64,000 bases of DNA, from the NCBI RefSeq assembly GCF_003990445.1, contig NZ_REEZ01000012.1:1-64000 (forward strand), in the 5' to 3' direction. Origin of the DNA: Pararhodobacter zhoushanensis. GTDB lineage: Bacteria > Pseudomonadota > Alphaproteobacteria > Rhodobacterales > Rhodobacteraceae. A model generated the notes under the pieces. That model was not told the DNA's origin, made no database searches, and was given only the letters and a program-made list of their open reading frames with translations. Made by a program: the position numbers and the translations under genes. Below, piece after piece: positions 7,776-15,972 of the stretch (the stretch's first letter is position 1; each line of letters starts with the position of its first letter).

Positions 7776-8705
7776 TCAGGTGCGCACCAGCGCCAGCACG
7801 ATCACGCCTGCCATCGCCATCAGCGAAGCCAGCGCGAAGATCGGGCCGGGGCGATCCTCGGTGCGCAGGACCCAGGCGGCCAGCCAGGCCGCGAGGAACA
7901 TCTCGATCGTGCCGATGATCGCCACGGCGGTGACGGTAGTGAAACTGAGCGCCACGAATTGCGCGGTCTGGCCCAGCGATACGAAGGCGGCCGCCACCAG
8001 CTGCCAGCCGGTCGGGCGGCGGAACAGTTCGCTCAGGTGGCGGCGATAGGCGGCGCTGAACAGGGCTGCGACGGCGAACCACACGAAGGCGGCTACCGCG
8101 CCAATGAAGGCGCCGATCAGCGGATCGGGCAGCCAGCGCATGGCGAACTTGCGCGCCACGTAGGATCCGCCATAGCTCGCCGCCGACATCAGCGCCAGGA
8201 CACGGCCGGTGTTGCGCTCGCCGGCCGCTCGCCGGGCGTCCTCGTCATCGGCGACGATCTGGCCCCTGTTCGACAACACCACCAGCGCCACGGCGGCGAA
8301 GACCAGCACGAAGGCCAGCGCGCTGGCGATGGTCAGGCTCTCGCCCAGGAACAGGATCGCCAGCACGGCGGCGAACACCGGGATCAGCCGGCGGATGAGC
8401 CCGGTCTCGATGGCGCCGGCCAGCTCGATGGAGCGGAAGAAGAAGATCCGCCCCAGCACCGTGGCCAGCATGCCGGCGACGACGAAGATCGCCACGCCGA
8501 TCCAGAAGCCTGTGTCAATCGGCGGCAGCGACGGCCCCATGATCAGCCACAACCCGCCCGAGAACAGCGCCGTCAACACGATCGACAGCAGCACGGCATT
8601 GCCCCGCCCGCCCTTTTCGCGCGCGTTCTTGGTCGCGGCGACCGAGCCGAAGGCATAGCAAAAGGCGGCGAGGATGGCGAAGATCTCGCCGATAAAGGGG
8701 ATCAT
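7776..8705 (-). CDS. DMT/EamA-family membrane transporter
   Basis: A 309-aa integral membrane protein with about ten hydrophobic helices arranged as two EamA repeats, as in drug/metabolite transporters. The start is at 8705, inside the pht operon, between the unknown 147-aa gene and the ThDP enzyme. EamA proteins import or export small metabolites; here it may export a pathway intermediate or import substrate. No residue fixes the substrate. Confidence 0.85.
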   Translation of the reverse strand: MIPFIGEIFAILAAFCYAFGSVAATKNAREKGGRGNAVLLSIVLTALFSGGLWLIMGPSLPPIDTGFWIGVAIFVVAGMLATVLGRIFFFRSIELAGAIETGLIRRLIPVFAAVLAILFLGESLTIASALAFVLVFAAVALVVLSNRGQIVADDEDARRAAGERNTGRVLALMSAASYGGSYVARKFAMRWLPDPLIGAFIGAVAAFVWFAVAALFSAAYRRHLSELFRRPTGWQLVAAAFVSLGQTAQFVALSFTTVTAVAIIGTIEMFLAAWLAAWVLRTEDRPGPIFALASLMAMAGVIVLALVRT

Positions 8706-8727
8706 GGGGACCTGTCGTGTTTCGTGC

Positions 8728-9171
8728 TCAGGCCGGGGCCTGCAATTCCTGCAGCAACCTGGCTGAGGACATCACCTCGCGCAGCGGCAGGCTGTCCTGG
8801 ATCGCGTCCAGCTCGACCGAATAGCTCAGCCCTTGCCCGTCCCAGAACCACCAATAGACAATCTCGCCCTGCTTGTCGCGGATCGGCATGCGGAAGGTGG
8901 GGAACTTGCGCTCGTCCTCGGGCAGCGCGGCGCTGCCCGCCTTTTCATGCGCCAGCCCCAGCCGGTCCAGCGCCTGTTCCAGCGGGATCATCGCCGTCAG
9001 GCGCGGAGCCTGCGCGACATGCGCCTCCAGATCGGAGGGGCGGCTGTCGCTCAGCCCCCGGAACAGGCGCACGACGGGCGGGTAGCTTTCGTGCTCATGG
9101 GTCAGCTGGGCATAGGCGAGGCCCTGCTCCAGCCGGATCTCGACGATATCGCCGGGTTGGTAACGGCTCAT
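8728..9171 (-). CDS. conserved-looking protein of unknown function in the pht operon
   Basis: A 147-aa soluble protein. ATG 9171 has a strong GGAGG Shine-Dalgarno, and the gene starts 13 bp after the decarboxylase stop, so it is clearly an operon member. I do not recognise the family with confidence. The N-terminus (PGDIVEIRLEQGLAYAQL) reads like a small beta-barrel, vaguely reminiscent of Imm26-type proteins. The C-terminal half is rich in aromatic residues (YWWFWDG), then an acidic helix. There is no signal peptide, metal motif or membrane segment. A binding or accessory role for a pathway enzyme is possible. Confidence 0.75.
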   Translation of the reverse strand: MSRYQPGDIVEIRLEQGLAYAQLTHEHESYPPVVRLFRGLSDSRPSDLEAHVAQAPRLTAMIPLEQALDRLGLAHEKAGSAALPEDERKFPTFRMPIRDKQGEIVYWWFWDGQGLSYSVELDAIQDSLPLREVMSSARLLQELQAPA

Positions 9172-9184
9172 GGGGCCTCCTTGC

Positions 9185-10177
9185 TCACAGGCTGTAGGCT
9201 TCGAGGGTCGAGGGGTGGAACAGCTCGTCGACCTGCACCCGGCGCGGCGAGAGGCCCTGCGCGAAATGGTAGTCGAGGAATTTGTCGAGGACATGCGCAT
9301 TGGCGCCGACGCCATAGCTCCAGGGATCGGGGCCCATCAGCGCGCGGGCACGGTTCAGCGTGTCCTCGACGAAGGGCATCGTCACCTTGGTGGCCGAGGT
9401 GTCGTTCAAGGCCTCTTCGGCCAGCTTCTTCGACTCCGAGAACGCCTTGAGCAGCGCTGCGGGCAGAAAGGGGTATTCCTCGACCAAGGTCCGGCGCACG
9501 CCCAGAACGTGCATCACCGGGAAGATGCGGGTCTGGCGGAAATACTCCTCGGCCGCGCCGATGCTGTCGCGGAACAGGCGGCCGACATGGGGATGGCCCT
9601 CGGCAAAGCAGCGCGGCCAGCGCGGGCCGATGAAGCCGTCGATCTCGCCCGCCGCCAGCATGCCGTTCAGCGTGGCACCCTCGGGCGCCTGCTCGATGGT
9701 GATGTCGTCGGGCAGCGTCAGCGCGATCTTTTCCGGGCGGCCCGGCGTGTCCATGCCGCCGCGCACCCAGGTCACGTCCGAGGGTTTCACGCCGAAATGC
9801 TCTTCCAGGATGCCGCGCACCCAGACGTTGGCCGACAGCTGGTACTCGGCGATGCCGATGCGCTTGCCCTTCAGATCCTCGGGCCGGTCGATGCCGCGGT
9901 CGGTGCGGATATAGACCGAGGTATGACGGAACGCGCGGCTCAGGAACACCGGGATCGCGACGTAATGCGGGTTCCCGCGCGCGACCGAGATCGAATAGGA
10001 CGACAGCGACAGCTCCGAGATGTCGAAGGCCTCGTGCCGGAAGGCGCGGAAGAACATCTCTTCGGGCGACAGCAGCATCGGCACGGGATCGACGCCGTCG
10101 ATCTTGACCCGGCCGTCGACGATGGCCCGCGTGCGGTCGTAATTCCCCATGGCGAGGGAGAGTTTCAGATCGGACAC
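9185..10177 (-). CDS. pht5: 4,5-dihydroxyphthalate decarboxylase
   Basis: Converts 4,5-dihydroxyphthalate to protocatechuate, the last step of the phthalate upper pathway. The fold is that of a periplasmic binding protein, but there is no signal peptide, so the enzyme is cytoplasmic. The GTG start at 10177 is preceded by AAGGAGGAA and gives 330 aa, the usual length. Family features seen: LSLAMGNYDRTRAIVDGRV at the start, then the FDISELSLSSY and LKGKRIGIAEY segments. It follows the dihydrodiol dehydrogenase gene with its ribosome-binding site overlapping that stop. Binding-protein-like relatives with other roles exist, but the gene context is decisive. Confidence 0.88.
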   Translation of the reverse strand: MSDLKLSLAMGNYDRTRAIVDGRVKIDGVDPVPMLLSPEEMFFRAFRHEAFDISELSLSSYSISVARGNPHYVAIPVFLSRAFRHTSVYIRTDRGIDRPEDLKGKRIGIAEYQLSANVWVRGILEEHFGVKPSDVTWVRGGMDTPGRPEKIALTLPDDITIEQAPEGATLNGMLAAGEIDGFIGPRWPRCFAEGHPHVGRLFRDSIGAAEEYFRQTRIFPVMHVLGVRRTLVEEYPFLPAALLKAFSESKKLAEEALNDTSATKVTMPFVEDTLNRARALMGPDPWSYGVGANAHVLDKFLDYHFAQGLSPRRVQVDELFHPSTLEAYSL

Positions 10178-10188
10178 GTGTTCCTCCT

Positions 10189-11373
10189 TTACGTGATGCC
10201 GCATTGGCGCTGCAGATCCACCGGCTGGCCCGAGGCCGCCGATTCCAGGATCGCGTGACAGATTTCGAGGCTCGCGCGGCCCCAGGCGCCGGTCTGGGCG
10301 GGCGCGCGATCCTCGCGCACGGCGCCGACCAGCGCGTCGATGACAGGTCCGCGCGGGGCGGGGCCGAAGGGCACCTCGACGAAGCGGCGCTCGATGTCGC
10401 CGAAGACATCCAGCCCGGCAGGCGTCAGCCGCAGGTCGGCGCGGTCGCACAGCGCGATCACCGGGCCGAAATGCTCGTTGTTTTCCGCCTCGATAAGCCC
10501 GGCCCCGCTGCCGTAGGTGCGGGTCTGCTTGAGCGCGGCTTCGGCCTCGGCGTCGAGCCCCTGCAAGGCGCGACGCGCCTTGCCATAGGCGGCGGGGTCC
10601 TTGCGCTGGCCCAGCTCGCCCACATTATCCATCCAGACGTCGCTGTCGAAATGCGCGTAGCCGGAATAGGTCAGGCTGGCGAAGGATCCATTGGCAAAGG
10701 CGATGAGCGCGCTGAACGCGCCTTCCGTCGGGCGCGCGGGATCCCAGGCGCCGGTCATCGCGGTGACTCGGGTGGCAAGGCCACCGGCCAGCCGGCGCAC
10801 CACGTCGATCTGGTGGATCGCCTGGCTGAACAGGATGCCGCCGCCCTCTTCGGTGCGCAGTTCCTCGGGGCGCCGGGGGCGGTAGAGGAAATCGGTGTAG
10901 TTGAACGCCTGGATCATCCGCAGGGATCCCACCTCACCGCTCTCGATCAGGCGCGCCGCGGCCTCGACTGGCGGGTCGAAGCTGTGGCTGGGGCCTACGA
11001 TCAGATGCTTGCTCGAGGCCTCGGCGGCCGCGACCATGCGGTCGGCATCCGCCATCGAGATGGCGATCGGCTTGTCGACCAGCACATGCTTGCCGGCGGC
11101 CAGCGCGGTGCAGACGTGGTCGGCGTGCATCTGGTGCGGCGTGGCGATATAGACCGCCTCCACCTCAGGATCGGCGCAAAGCGGCACGATGTCGTCATAG
11201 GTCCGACCGCCGAACTCGGCCTCGAACGCCGCGCGGCTTTCGGCGCGGGGGGCGGCGGCGGCGACCAGTTTCACGCGCGGATCGGCGGTGAAGGTCGGGA
11301 TCATCAGCATGAAGCCGCGACCCAGCCCGACGACGCCTAGCCTGACGGGCATTTGCGCGGGCTCAGAGGTCAA
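10189..11373 (-). CDS. pht4: phthalate 4,5-cis-dihydrodiol dehydrogenase (Gfo/Idh/MocA family)
   Basis: NAD(P)-dependent dehydrogenase that re-aromatises the cis-dihydrodiol to 4,5-dihydroxyphthalate. 394 aa with an N-terminal Rossmann fold (LGVVGLGRGFML), the Gfo/Idh/MocA signature around VDKPIAISMADADRM with the conserved Lys, and a C-terminal alpha/beta domain with GGGILFSQAIHQID. Pht4 of Pseudomonas belongs to this family. Its start overlaps the reductase stop by 11 bp and it is followed at once by the decarboxylase, so the order matches the pathway. Confidence 0.85.
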   Translation of the reverse strand: MTSEPAQMPVRLGVVGLGRGFMLMIPTFTADPRVKLVAAAAPRAESRAAFEAEFGGRTYDDIVPLCADPEVEAVYIATPHQMHADHVCTALAAGKHVLVDKPIAISMADADRMVAAAEASSKHLIVGPSHSFDPPVEAAARLIESGEVGSLRMIQAFNYTDFLYRPRRPEELRTEEGGGILFSQAIHQIDVVRRLAGGLATRVTAMTGAWDPARPTEGAFSALIAFANGSFASLTYSGYAHFDSDVWMDNVGELGQRKDPAAYGKARRALQGLDAEAEAALKQTRTYGSGAGLIEAENNEHFGPVIALCDRADLRLTPAGLDVFGDIERRFVEVPFGPAPRGPVIDALVGAVREDRAPAQTGAWGRASLEICHAILESAASGQPVDLQRQCGIT

Positions 11374-12304
11374 GGACCAGCCTCCCGCCCGAACAGGCGC
11401 GCGAGACGCAGATCATGATCTTGTCGGCCTTTTCCTCGTCCATCAGCACCATGTCGCGGTGATCGGCCTCGCCCTCCAGGAGTCGCGTCTTGCAGGTGCC
11501 GCAGGTGCCGCTCTCGCACGAGCTGACGGTCGGGAACCCGGCATCGCGCATAGCCTCGAGGATCGAACGGTCGGCGGGCACGGTCAGCGTGATGCCGGTC
11601 TTCTTCAGCTCGACCTCGAAGGCCTCGTCATCGGCGCGCACAACGTCGACGGGCTTGAAATCCTCGAAGTTGACGCGGCCTTCCGGCCAATGGCCCGAGA
11701 TCGCCTCGATCTCGTCCATCAGGGGCTTTGGCCCGCAGCAATAGACATTCAGCTTCTGCGGCTCGGCAAAATGGTCCCAGAAATCGTAGATCTTCTCGGG
11801 GTCGCCCTCGTCGTGATGGGCCAGGACACGGTCGCCGTAAGCGGTGGTCAGGTCTTCCAGGTAGGCCGCCTCTTCCGCGCTGCGGCTGAGGTAGATGATG
11901 TTGAAATCCTTGCCTTCGCGCTCAAGATGCGCGGCCATGGCCGAGATCGGCGTGACCCCGATGCCGCCCGCGATAAGCAGGTAGCGCGGCGCGTCGGCCA
12001 TGGGGAAGTCGTTTTCCGGCGCCTCGACGTTCAGCTCGAACCCCTCGACCGCCTCGTCATGCATCGAGGCCGAGCCGCCCCGGCTGGCCGGCTCGCGCTT
12101 CACGGCGATCTTGTAATGGTCCGGCGCGGTGCCGTCGTTGACCAGCGAATAGCGCCGCATTGCCCCCGAGGGCGTCTCGACCGTGACATGCGCGCCGGGC
12201 GTGAATCCGGGCAGCGCGCCCTCTTCCATCGGAACCAGCGTGAATTCGGTGATCTGCGGGGTCAGCGCGCGTCTTGCACCGACGCGCATCCTGATGAGCT
12301 CCAT
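11363..12304 (-). CDS. pht2: phthalate dioxygenase reductase (FMN, NADH, plant-type [2Fe-2S])
   Basis: Electron-transfer reductase of the PDR/VanB family feeding the Rieske oxygenase. 313 aa, the normal length. The domain order is an FMN/flavin domain (RRYSLVND near residue 50), an NADH domain (IAGGIGVTPISAM), then a C-terminal plant-type ferredoxin with ligands Cys263, Cys268, Cys271 and Cys299. It is the first gene of the minus-strand operon and divergent from the oxygenase gene. The promoter between them has a perfect TTGACA -35 and a MarR-box in the spacer. Confidence 0.9.
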   Translation of the reverse strand: MELIRMRVGARRALTPQITEFTLVPMEEGALPGFTPGAHVTVETPSGAMRRYSLVNDGTAPDHYKIAVKREPASRGGSASMHDEAVEGFELNVEAPENDFPMADAPRYLLIAGGIGVTPISAMAAHLEREGKDFNIIYLSRSAEEAAYLEDLTTAYGDRVLAHHDEGDPEKIYDFWDHFAEPQKLNVYCCGPKPLMDEIEAISGHWPEGRVNFEDFKPVDVVRADDEAFEVELKKTGITLTVPADRSILEAMRDAGFPTVSSCESGTCGTCKTRLLEGEADHRDMVLMDEEKADKIMICVSRACSGGRLVLDL

Positions 12305-12339
12305 TCGCCCCTCCCAAAAAACGTGTATCTGCCCTTGTT

Positions 12340-12368
12340 CATTTAGATAGCTAAGTATATGTTGTCAA
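12340..12368 (-). promoter_or_regulatory. promoter of the reductase operon with MarR-box A
   Basis: On the minus strand TTGACA (12368-12363) is followed by a 17-nt spacer and TAAATG (12345-12340), 35 bp before the reductase ATG. The box TTAGCTATCTAA (plus-strand 12343-12354) fills the second half of the spacer and part of the -10, a classic place for repression. The plus strand also has TTGTTC and TATATG hexamers that could serve the divergent oxygenase gene. Confidence 0.7.
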
Positions 12369-12416
12369 GCATTCGAGATTGGCCTTCACGGGCCCGGGCC
12401 GCAGGAGGAGTACGAG

Positions 12417-13694
12417 ATGCTGACCCCCGAAGAGAACGAAGTCCTGACCCGCGTGACGGGTGACGCGCCGATGGCGAAACTGATGCGTCAGCACTGGACG
12501 CCGGTCTGCCTGATGGAAGAAGTGGCGGAGAACGACGGCAAGCCGCTGCGCGTCGAAGTGCTTGGCGAATCCTACGTCGCGTTCCGTGATACCAAGGGCC
12601 GTCTCGGCATGCTCGACGAGCTCTGCCCGCACCGCAAAGCCTCGCTGGTCTACGGTCGCAACGAGGATTGCGGCCTGCGCTGCCTGTACCACGGATGGAA
12701 GATGGATGTGGACGGCAACGTCGTCGCCATGTCGTCCGAGCCCGAGGGCAGCCCGCTGATGGACAAGGTCAAGGCCCGTTCCTACCCGGTGCGCGAATGG
12801 GGCGGTTTCGTCTGGGCGTGGCTCGGCGACAAGACCGACATGCCGGAGTTCCAGCCCCCCGCCTTCGCCCCAACCGAAGACACCCCGGTCGCCATCCTGA
12901 AGATCCGTGTCCCCGCCAACTGGGCGCAGATCCACGAAGGACAGATCGACAGCGCGCATTCCTCGTCGCTGCATTCATCAACGATGAAACCGGCCCGCGT
13001 GGAAAGTGCCGCAGCCGATGACAAATCGTGGTACCGCCCGTCGACCGACAAATCGCCGCGCATGCAGACCGAGACCACCAGCTACGGCTTCCACTACGCA
13101 GCGATCCGCAAGCCGATCAAGAACGCAGCAACGCATCATTACCTGCGCATCACCGAGTTCGTGGCGCCATACTACTCGCTGATCCCGCCCAACAACGCCT
13201 ACAAGGTCGCCAGCGTCATCGTGCCGATCAACGACGACGAGACTGCGTTCCACTTCCTCGCCTTCGGCGGCCCGAAAGTGCCCTCGACCGAGGAATGGCG
13301 CGCCTTCAACCACGCTGTTCCGGGCAAGGACCTGGATGAGAAGTGGCGCACGCTTCGGACGCTGGACAACGACTTCAAGCAGGACCGCGAGCTGATGAAG
13401 GAAGGCCACTTCACCGGCGTTCCGGGCATCCCGAACGAGGACATCATCATGTGGGTGTCGATGGGCAGCCGCGTGCAGCGCCATACCGACGTGCTGGGCG
13501 CCTCGGACCTCGCCATCGTCGAGTTCCGCCGACTGATGACCGACGCCGCGCAGAAGGTGGCCGAGGGCGGCCCGGCGATCGGCACCGCGAGCTTCGCGCT
13601 GCAGTCGCGCATCGCCTCGCACGAGGGGGTCTATCCCAAGGATGTCGACTGGCGCACGCTGGTCGCCCATGACCCGGCCGAAGCGGCCGAGTGA
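12417..13694 (+). CDS. pht3: phthalate 4,5-dioxygenase, Rieske oxygenase component
   Basis: Terminal oxygenase that adds O2 across C4-C5 of phthalate to give the cis-dihydrodiol. 425 aa, with a strong AGGAGGAG ribosome-binding site. The Rieske [2Fe-2S] ligands are Cys70, His72, Cys89 and His92. The mononuclear-iron ligands lie in the motif E174-x3-D178-x2-H181-x4-H186 (GQIDSAHSSSLH). The family (alpha-only, PDR-coupled oxygenases) also includes phenoxybenzoate, toluenesulfonate and isophthalate oxygenases. The adjacent pht4/pht5-like genes make phthalate the best call. It is transcribed alone and followed by a strong terminator. Confidence 0.88.
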   Translation: MLTPEENEVLTRVTGDAPMAKLMRQHWTPVCLMEEVAENDGKPLRVEVLGESYVAFRDTKGRLGMLDELCPHRKASLVYGRNEDCGLRCLYHGWKMDVDGNVVAMSSEPEGSPLMDKVKARSYPVREWGGFVWAWLGDKTDMPEFQPPAFAPTEDTPVAILKIRVPANWAQIHEGQIDSAHSSSLHSSTMKPARVESAAADDKSWYRPSTDKSPRMQTETTSYGFHYAAIRKPIKNAATHHYLRITEFVAPYYSLIPPNNAYKVASVIVPINDDETAFHFLAFGGPKVPSTEEWRAFNHAVPGKDLDEKWRTLRTLDNDFKQDRELMKEGHFTGVPGIPNEDIIMWVSMGSRVQRHTDVLGASDLAIVEFRRLMTDAAQKVAEGGPAIGTASFALQSRIASHEGVYPKDVDWRTLVAHDPAEAAE

Positions 13695-13729
13695 CGCGCT
13701 GGCGCTTTCCTCCCAAGGCGCACGCAGGG

Positions 13730-13763
13730 AAGGCCCGCACGAGCAATCGTGCGGGCCTTTTTT
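13730..13763 (+). terminator. Rho-independent terminator after the oxygenase gene
   Basis: A 13-bp stem AAGGCCCGCACGA closes on a GCAA tetraloop and is followed by a T-run. It also reads with an A-run on the other strand, so it may serve the convergent iclR gene as well. Confidence 0.9.
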
Positions 13764-13794
13764 CATGGTCTTGTTCAGAGTTGCGCGCGCCTCT

Positions 13795-14586
13795 TCAGAC
13801 GGTTTCGAGGCGCGCCGCCAGCTCCGCCGACGTCCGGCGCAGCAGCTCGGAGAGTTCATCCGCGCGGCGTGATATGCGCTCCGTCGGCCCATGAATCCCG
13901 ATGCCCAGCGGGCGTGCGTGCCCCGGCGGCACCGGGATCAGCGTCGACATCATAGACGCATCCCAATGCACCGTGCGGTGCGTCGGAATGTCCAGCAGGT
14001 CGCGCGCGTGCAGGATCGACACGTCGGTATCACGATTGGCGTCGAGCACCGCCTCGAAGGCCGCCTGGGGGTAGTCGCGCGGCGAGATCAGCCCCTCGGC
14101 CACGGTGCGGCGGTAGATCTGCAGCGCCACCGGCCGCGGCGCGCGCGCCAGCATCAGCCAGCCGGTGCCGTTCTGCACCATCAGCCGCCGGTCGCCCGCG
14201 CGGATATGGGTGTTGCGCCCCTCCTGCCGGTGCAGCGAGGTGACGTAATCGACATGCAGGTCGGCGGGCGCGGCCAGCACCACCGGCTCGCCCGCAGCCT
14301 CGCGCAGACGGCACAGGGCATCGAACAGCACGGTCTGCTCATAATCGTCGACCTGCATCCAGCCCGTCAACGTCTGCAGCCGGGGCCCGGGGAGATAGGC
14401 ATGGGTCGCGGGATCGAGCGTCATGTAACCCATGTCCAGCATTGTACGCAAAAGCGCGGTCAGGCTGGAAACCGGATAGCCGAGCGCGGCGCCCAGTTCG
14501 TGCAGCCGGGCAGGCTGTCGGTGACTGGCGAAGAACTCGAGGATCTCGAACACCCGCGCGGCGGATTTCACCTTGTCTGCGGTCAT
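13795..14586 (-). CDS. IclR-family transcriptional regulator (2)
   Basis: 263-aa IclR regulator, normal length. Winged helix near residues 8-65 (ARLHELGAALGYPVSSLTALLRTML), followed by a GAF-like effector domain. It converges on the oxygenase terminator and is divergent from the 3-hydroxyacyl-CoA dehydrogenase-type gene 338 bp away, which it may control. It is a different lineage from the IclR at 3789 (only the domain layout is shared). Confidence 0.85.
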   Translation of the reverse strand: MTADKVKSAARVFEILEFFASHRQPARLHELGAALGYPVSSLTALLRTMLDMGYMTLDPATHAYLPGPRLQTLTGWMQVDDYEQTVLFDALCRLREAAGEPVVLAAPADLHVDYVTSLHRQEGRNTHIRAGDRRLMVQNGTGWLMLARAPRPVALQIYRRTVAEGLISPRDYPQAAFEAVLDANRDTDVSILHARDLLDIPTHRTVHWDASMMSTLIPVPPGHARPLGIGIHGPTERISRRADELSELLRRTSAELAARLETV

Positions 14587-14924
14587 CTCTCCTGCCCTTC
14601 CGATTCACACGACTCGGCGACCCGTACCGACCAGCTCCGTCCTGTCCCAATCTAGGCGAATCGGCGCGCTGCGGAAAGGGTTCGCGACGCGGCCCCGGCG
14701 GATGTCCCGCAGCCGGCGCACGGGACTACGGGCAGAATTCACATCCTCGAAATATCCGCCGTGCGGGGCGGTTGGCGTTGACCGGAGGCCCGATTTCGCA
14801 AGGCTGTCGGCAAGGGAGACGGCGGGATGCGCGCGCGATGGCGCAGCGGCACGGCCCTCCCCGTTCATCCCTTTCGGCAGGCGGCCGGCACGCCCCGACC
14901 GCCCCTGACACCAGACGAGGTTCC
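14587..14924. other. divergent intergenic region (iclR2 / dehydrogenase)
   Basis: 338 bp without a credible gene. An inverted repeat GTCCCG (14704-14709) / CGGGAC (14721-14726) lies mid-region and could be an IclR operator. No MarR-box of the shared type is present, suggesting that this transcription unit is controlled separately. Confidence 0.45.
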
Positions 14925-15911
14925 ATGCCCGACACCGCCCCCTCCATCCCCCGCCCGCCGTCGTCCGGCACGATCTGCGTCGTCGGCGCGGGCTTCATGG
15001 GCTGCGTGATCGCCACGCTCTATGCCCACCACGGCCATGATGTCGCGCTGTGCGACATGAATACCGAGTTGCTGGCCAGCTTTGCCGAGCGCGCGCGCCC
15101 GATCGCCGCGACCTTCGCAGACGACCCGGCCGCCGTCGACGCGATGCTGGCGCGTGTGCGCACCGAGCCCTCGCTGGCCGAGGCCGTGAAGGGCGCATTC
15201 ATGGTGCACGAGGCGGTGCAGGAGAAGCTCGAGACCAAGCAGGCGCTGTTCGCCGAATTGGACGCGTTCTGCCCGCCCGAGGTGGTGCTGGCCACCAACA
15301 CCTCGTCGCTGTTGCTGTCGGACATCGGCGCCAAGGTGAACGGCAAGCAACGGATCCTGGGCCTGCACTATATCACGCCCGGGCACATCATCCGCTCGAT
15401 CGAGGTGATCCACGCCGATTTCACCCCGGCGTCGCTGGTGGAATGGGGCCGGGCCTTCGTCGAATCCATCGATCACGTGGGCGTCGCCTGCGGGGAGCGG
15501 CCGGGCTTCCTGATCAACAAGATCCAGTTCGCCATGCTGACCGAGATCTATCGCCTGATGGACGAAGGCATCGCCAGCCGCGACGATATCGACGCGGCCG
15601 TGCGGCTGAGCATCGGGCCGCGCCTCGCGCTGTGGGGGCCGCTGCTGACCGAGGATCTGATCGTGTCGAAGGCGACGGCGCTGGCCGTCACGGATTCGCT
15701 GTACCACCAGACCGGGGACGAGAACTACAAGGGCCGCAAGGCGCTGCGCGACCTGGTCGAGGCCGGGCACATGGGCGCGATCACCGGACGCGGCTGGTAC
15801 GAGTACGACGCGCCCTATGCCGAGATCGTCTTGGAGCGCGACCGCCAGCTGACAGACCTCCTGGAGTGGCTGCGGGAGCGCGACCCGGTGGGCCGGCTGG
15901 CGCCCCGCTGA
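14925..15911 (+). CDS. 3-hydroxyacyl-CoA dehydrogenase-type NAD-dependent oxidoreductase
   Basis: 328-aa cytoplasmic dehydrogenase of the 3-hydroxyacyl-CoA dehydrogenase superfamily. The N-terminal Rossmann motif is ICVVGAGFMGCVIA. The NTSSLLLSDI and GLHYITPGHI segments hold the usual catalytic Ser/His region, and the C-terminal helical domain contains ERPGFLINKIQ. The family includes 3-hydroxybutyryl-CoA, carnitine and gulonate dehydrogenases, so the substrate cannot be told. Start at ATG 14925 after GAGG. It is divergent from iclR2 and ends at a strong shared terminator. Confidence 0.8.
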   Translation: MPDTAPSIPRPPSSGTICVVGAGFMGCVIATLYAHHGHDVALCDMNTELLASFAERARPIAATFADDPAAVDAMLARVRTEPSLAEAVKGAFMVHEAVQEKLETKQALFAELDAFCPPEVVLATNTSSLLLSDIGAKVNGKQRILGLHYITPGHIIRSIEVIHADFTPASLVEWGRAFVESIDHVGVACGERPGFLINKIQFAMLTEIYRLMDEGIASRDDIDAAVRLSIGPRLALWGPLLTEDLIVSKATALAVTDSLYHQTGDENYKGRKALRDLVEAGHMGAITGRGWYEYDAPYAEIVLERDRQLTDLLEWLRERDPVGRLAPR

Positions 15912-15917
15912 GACACG

Positions 15918-15952
15918 AAAAAGGGGGCGGATGATCCGCCCCCTTTCCTTTT
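15918..15952. terminator. bidirectional Rho-independent terminator
   Basis: GGGGGCGG / CCGCCCCC stem with a short ATGAT loop, A-run before and T-rich stretch after, between the convergent dehydrogenase and aldehyde dehydrogenase genes. Confidence 0.88.
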
Positions 15953-15972
15953 GCCACAGTCCGGATAAAGGC

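Noticed and set aside
6205-8049. Long open frame on the plus strand opposite the ThDP enzyme and DMT genes
   Set aside because: GC-rich antisense shadow; composition is Arg/His/Gln-rich with no domain, while the opposite strand has clear families and ribosome-binding sites.
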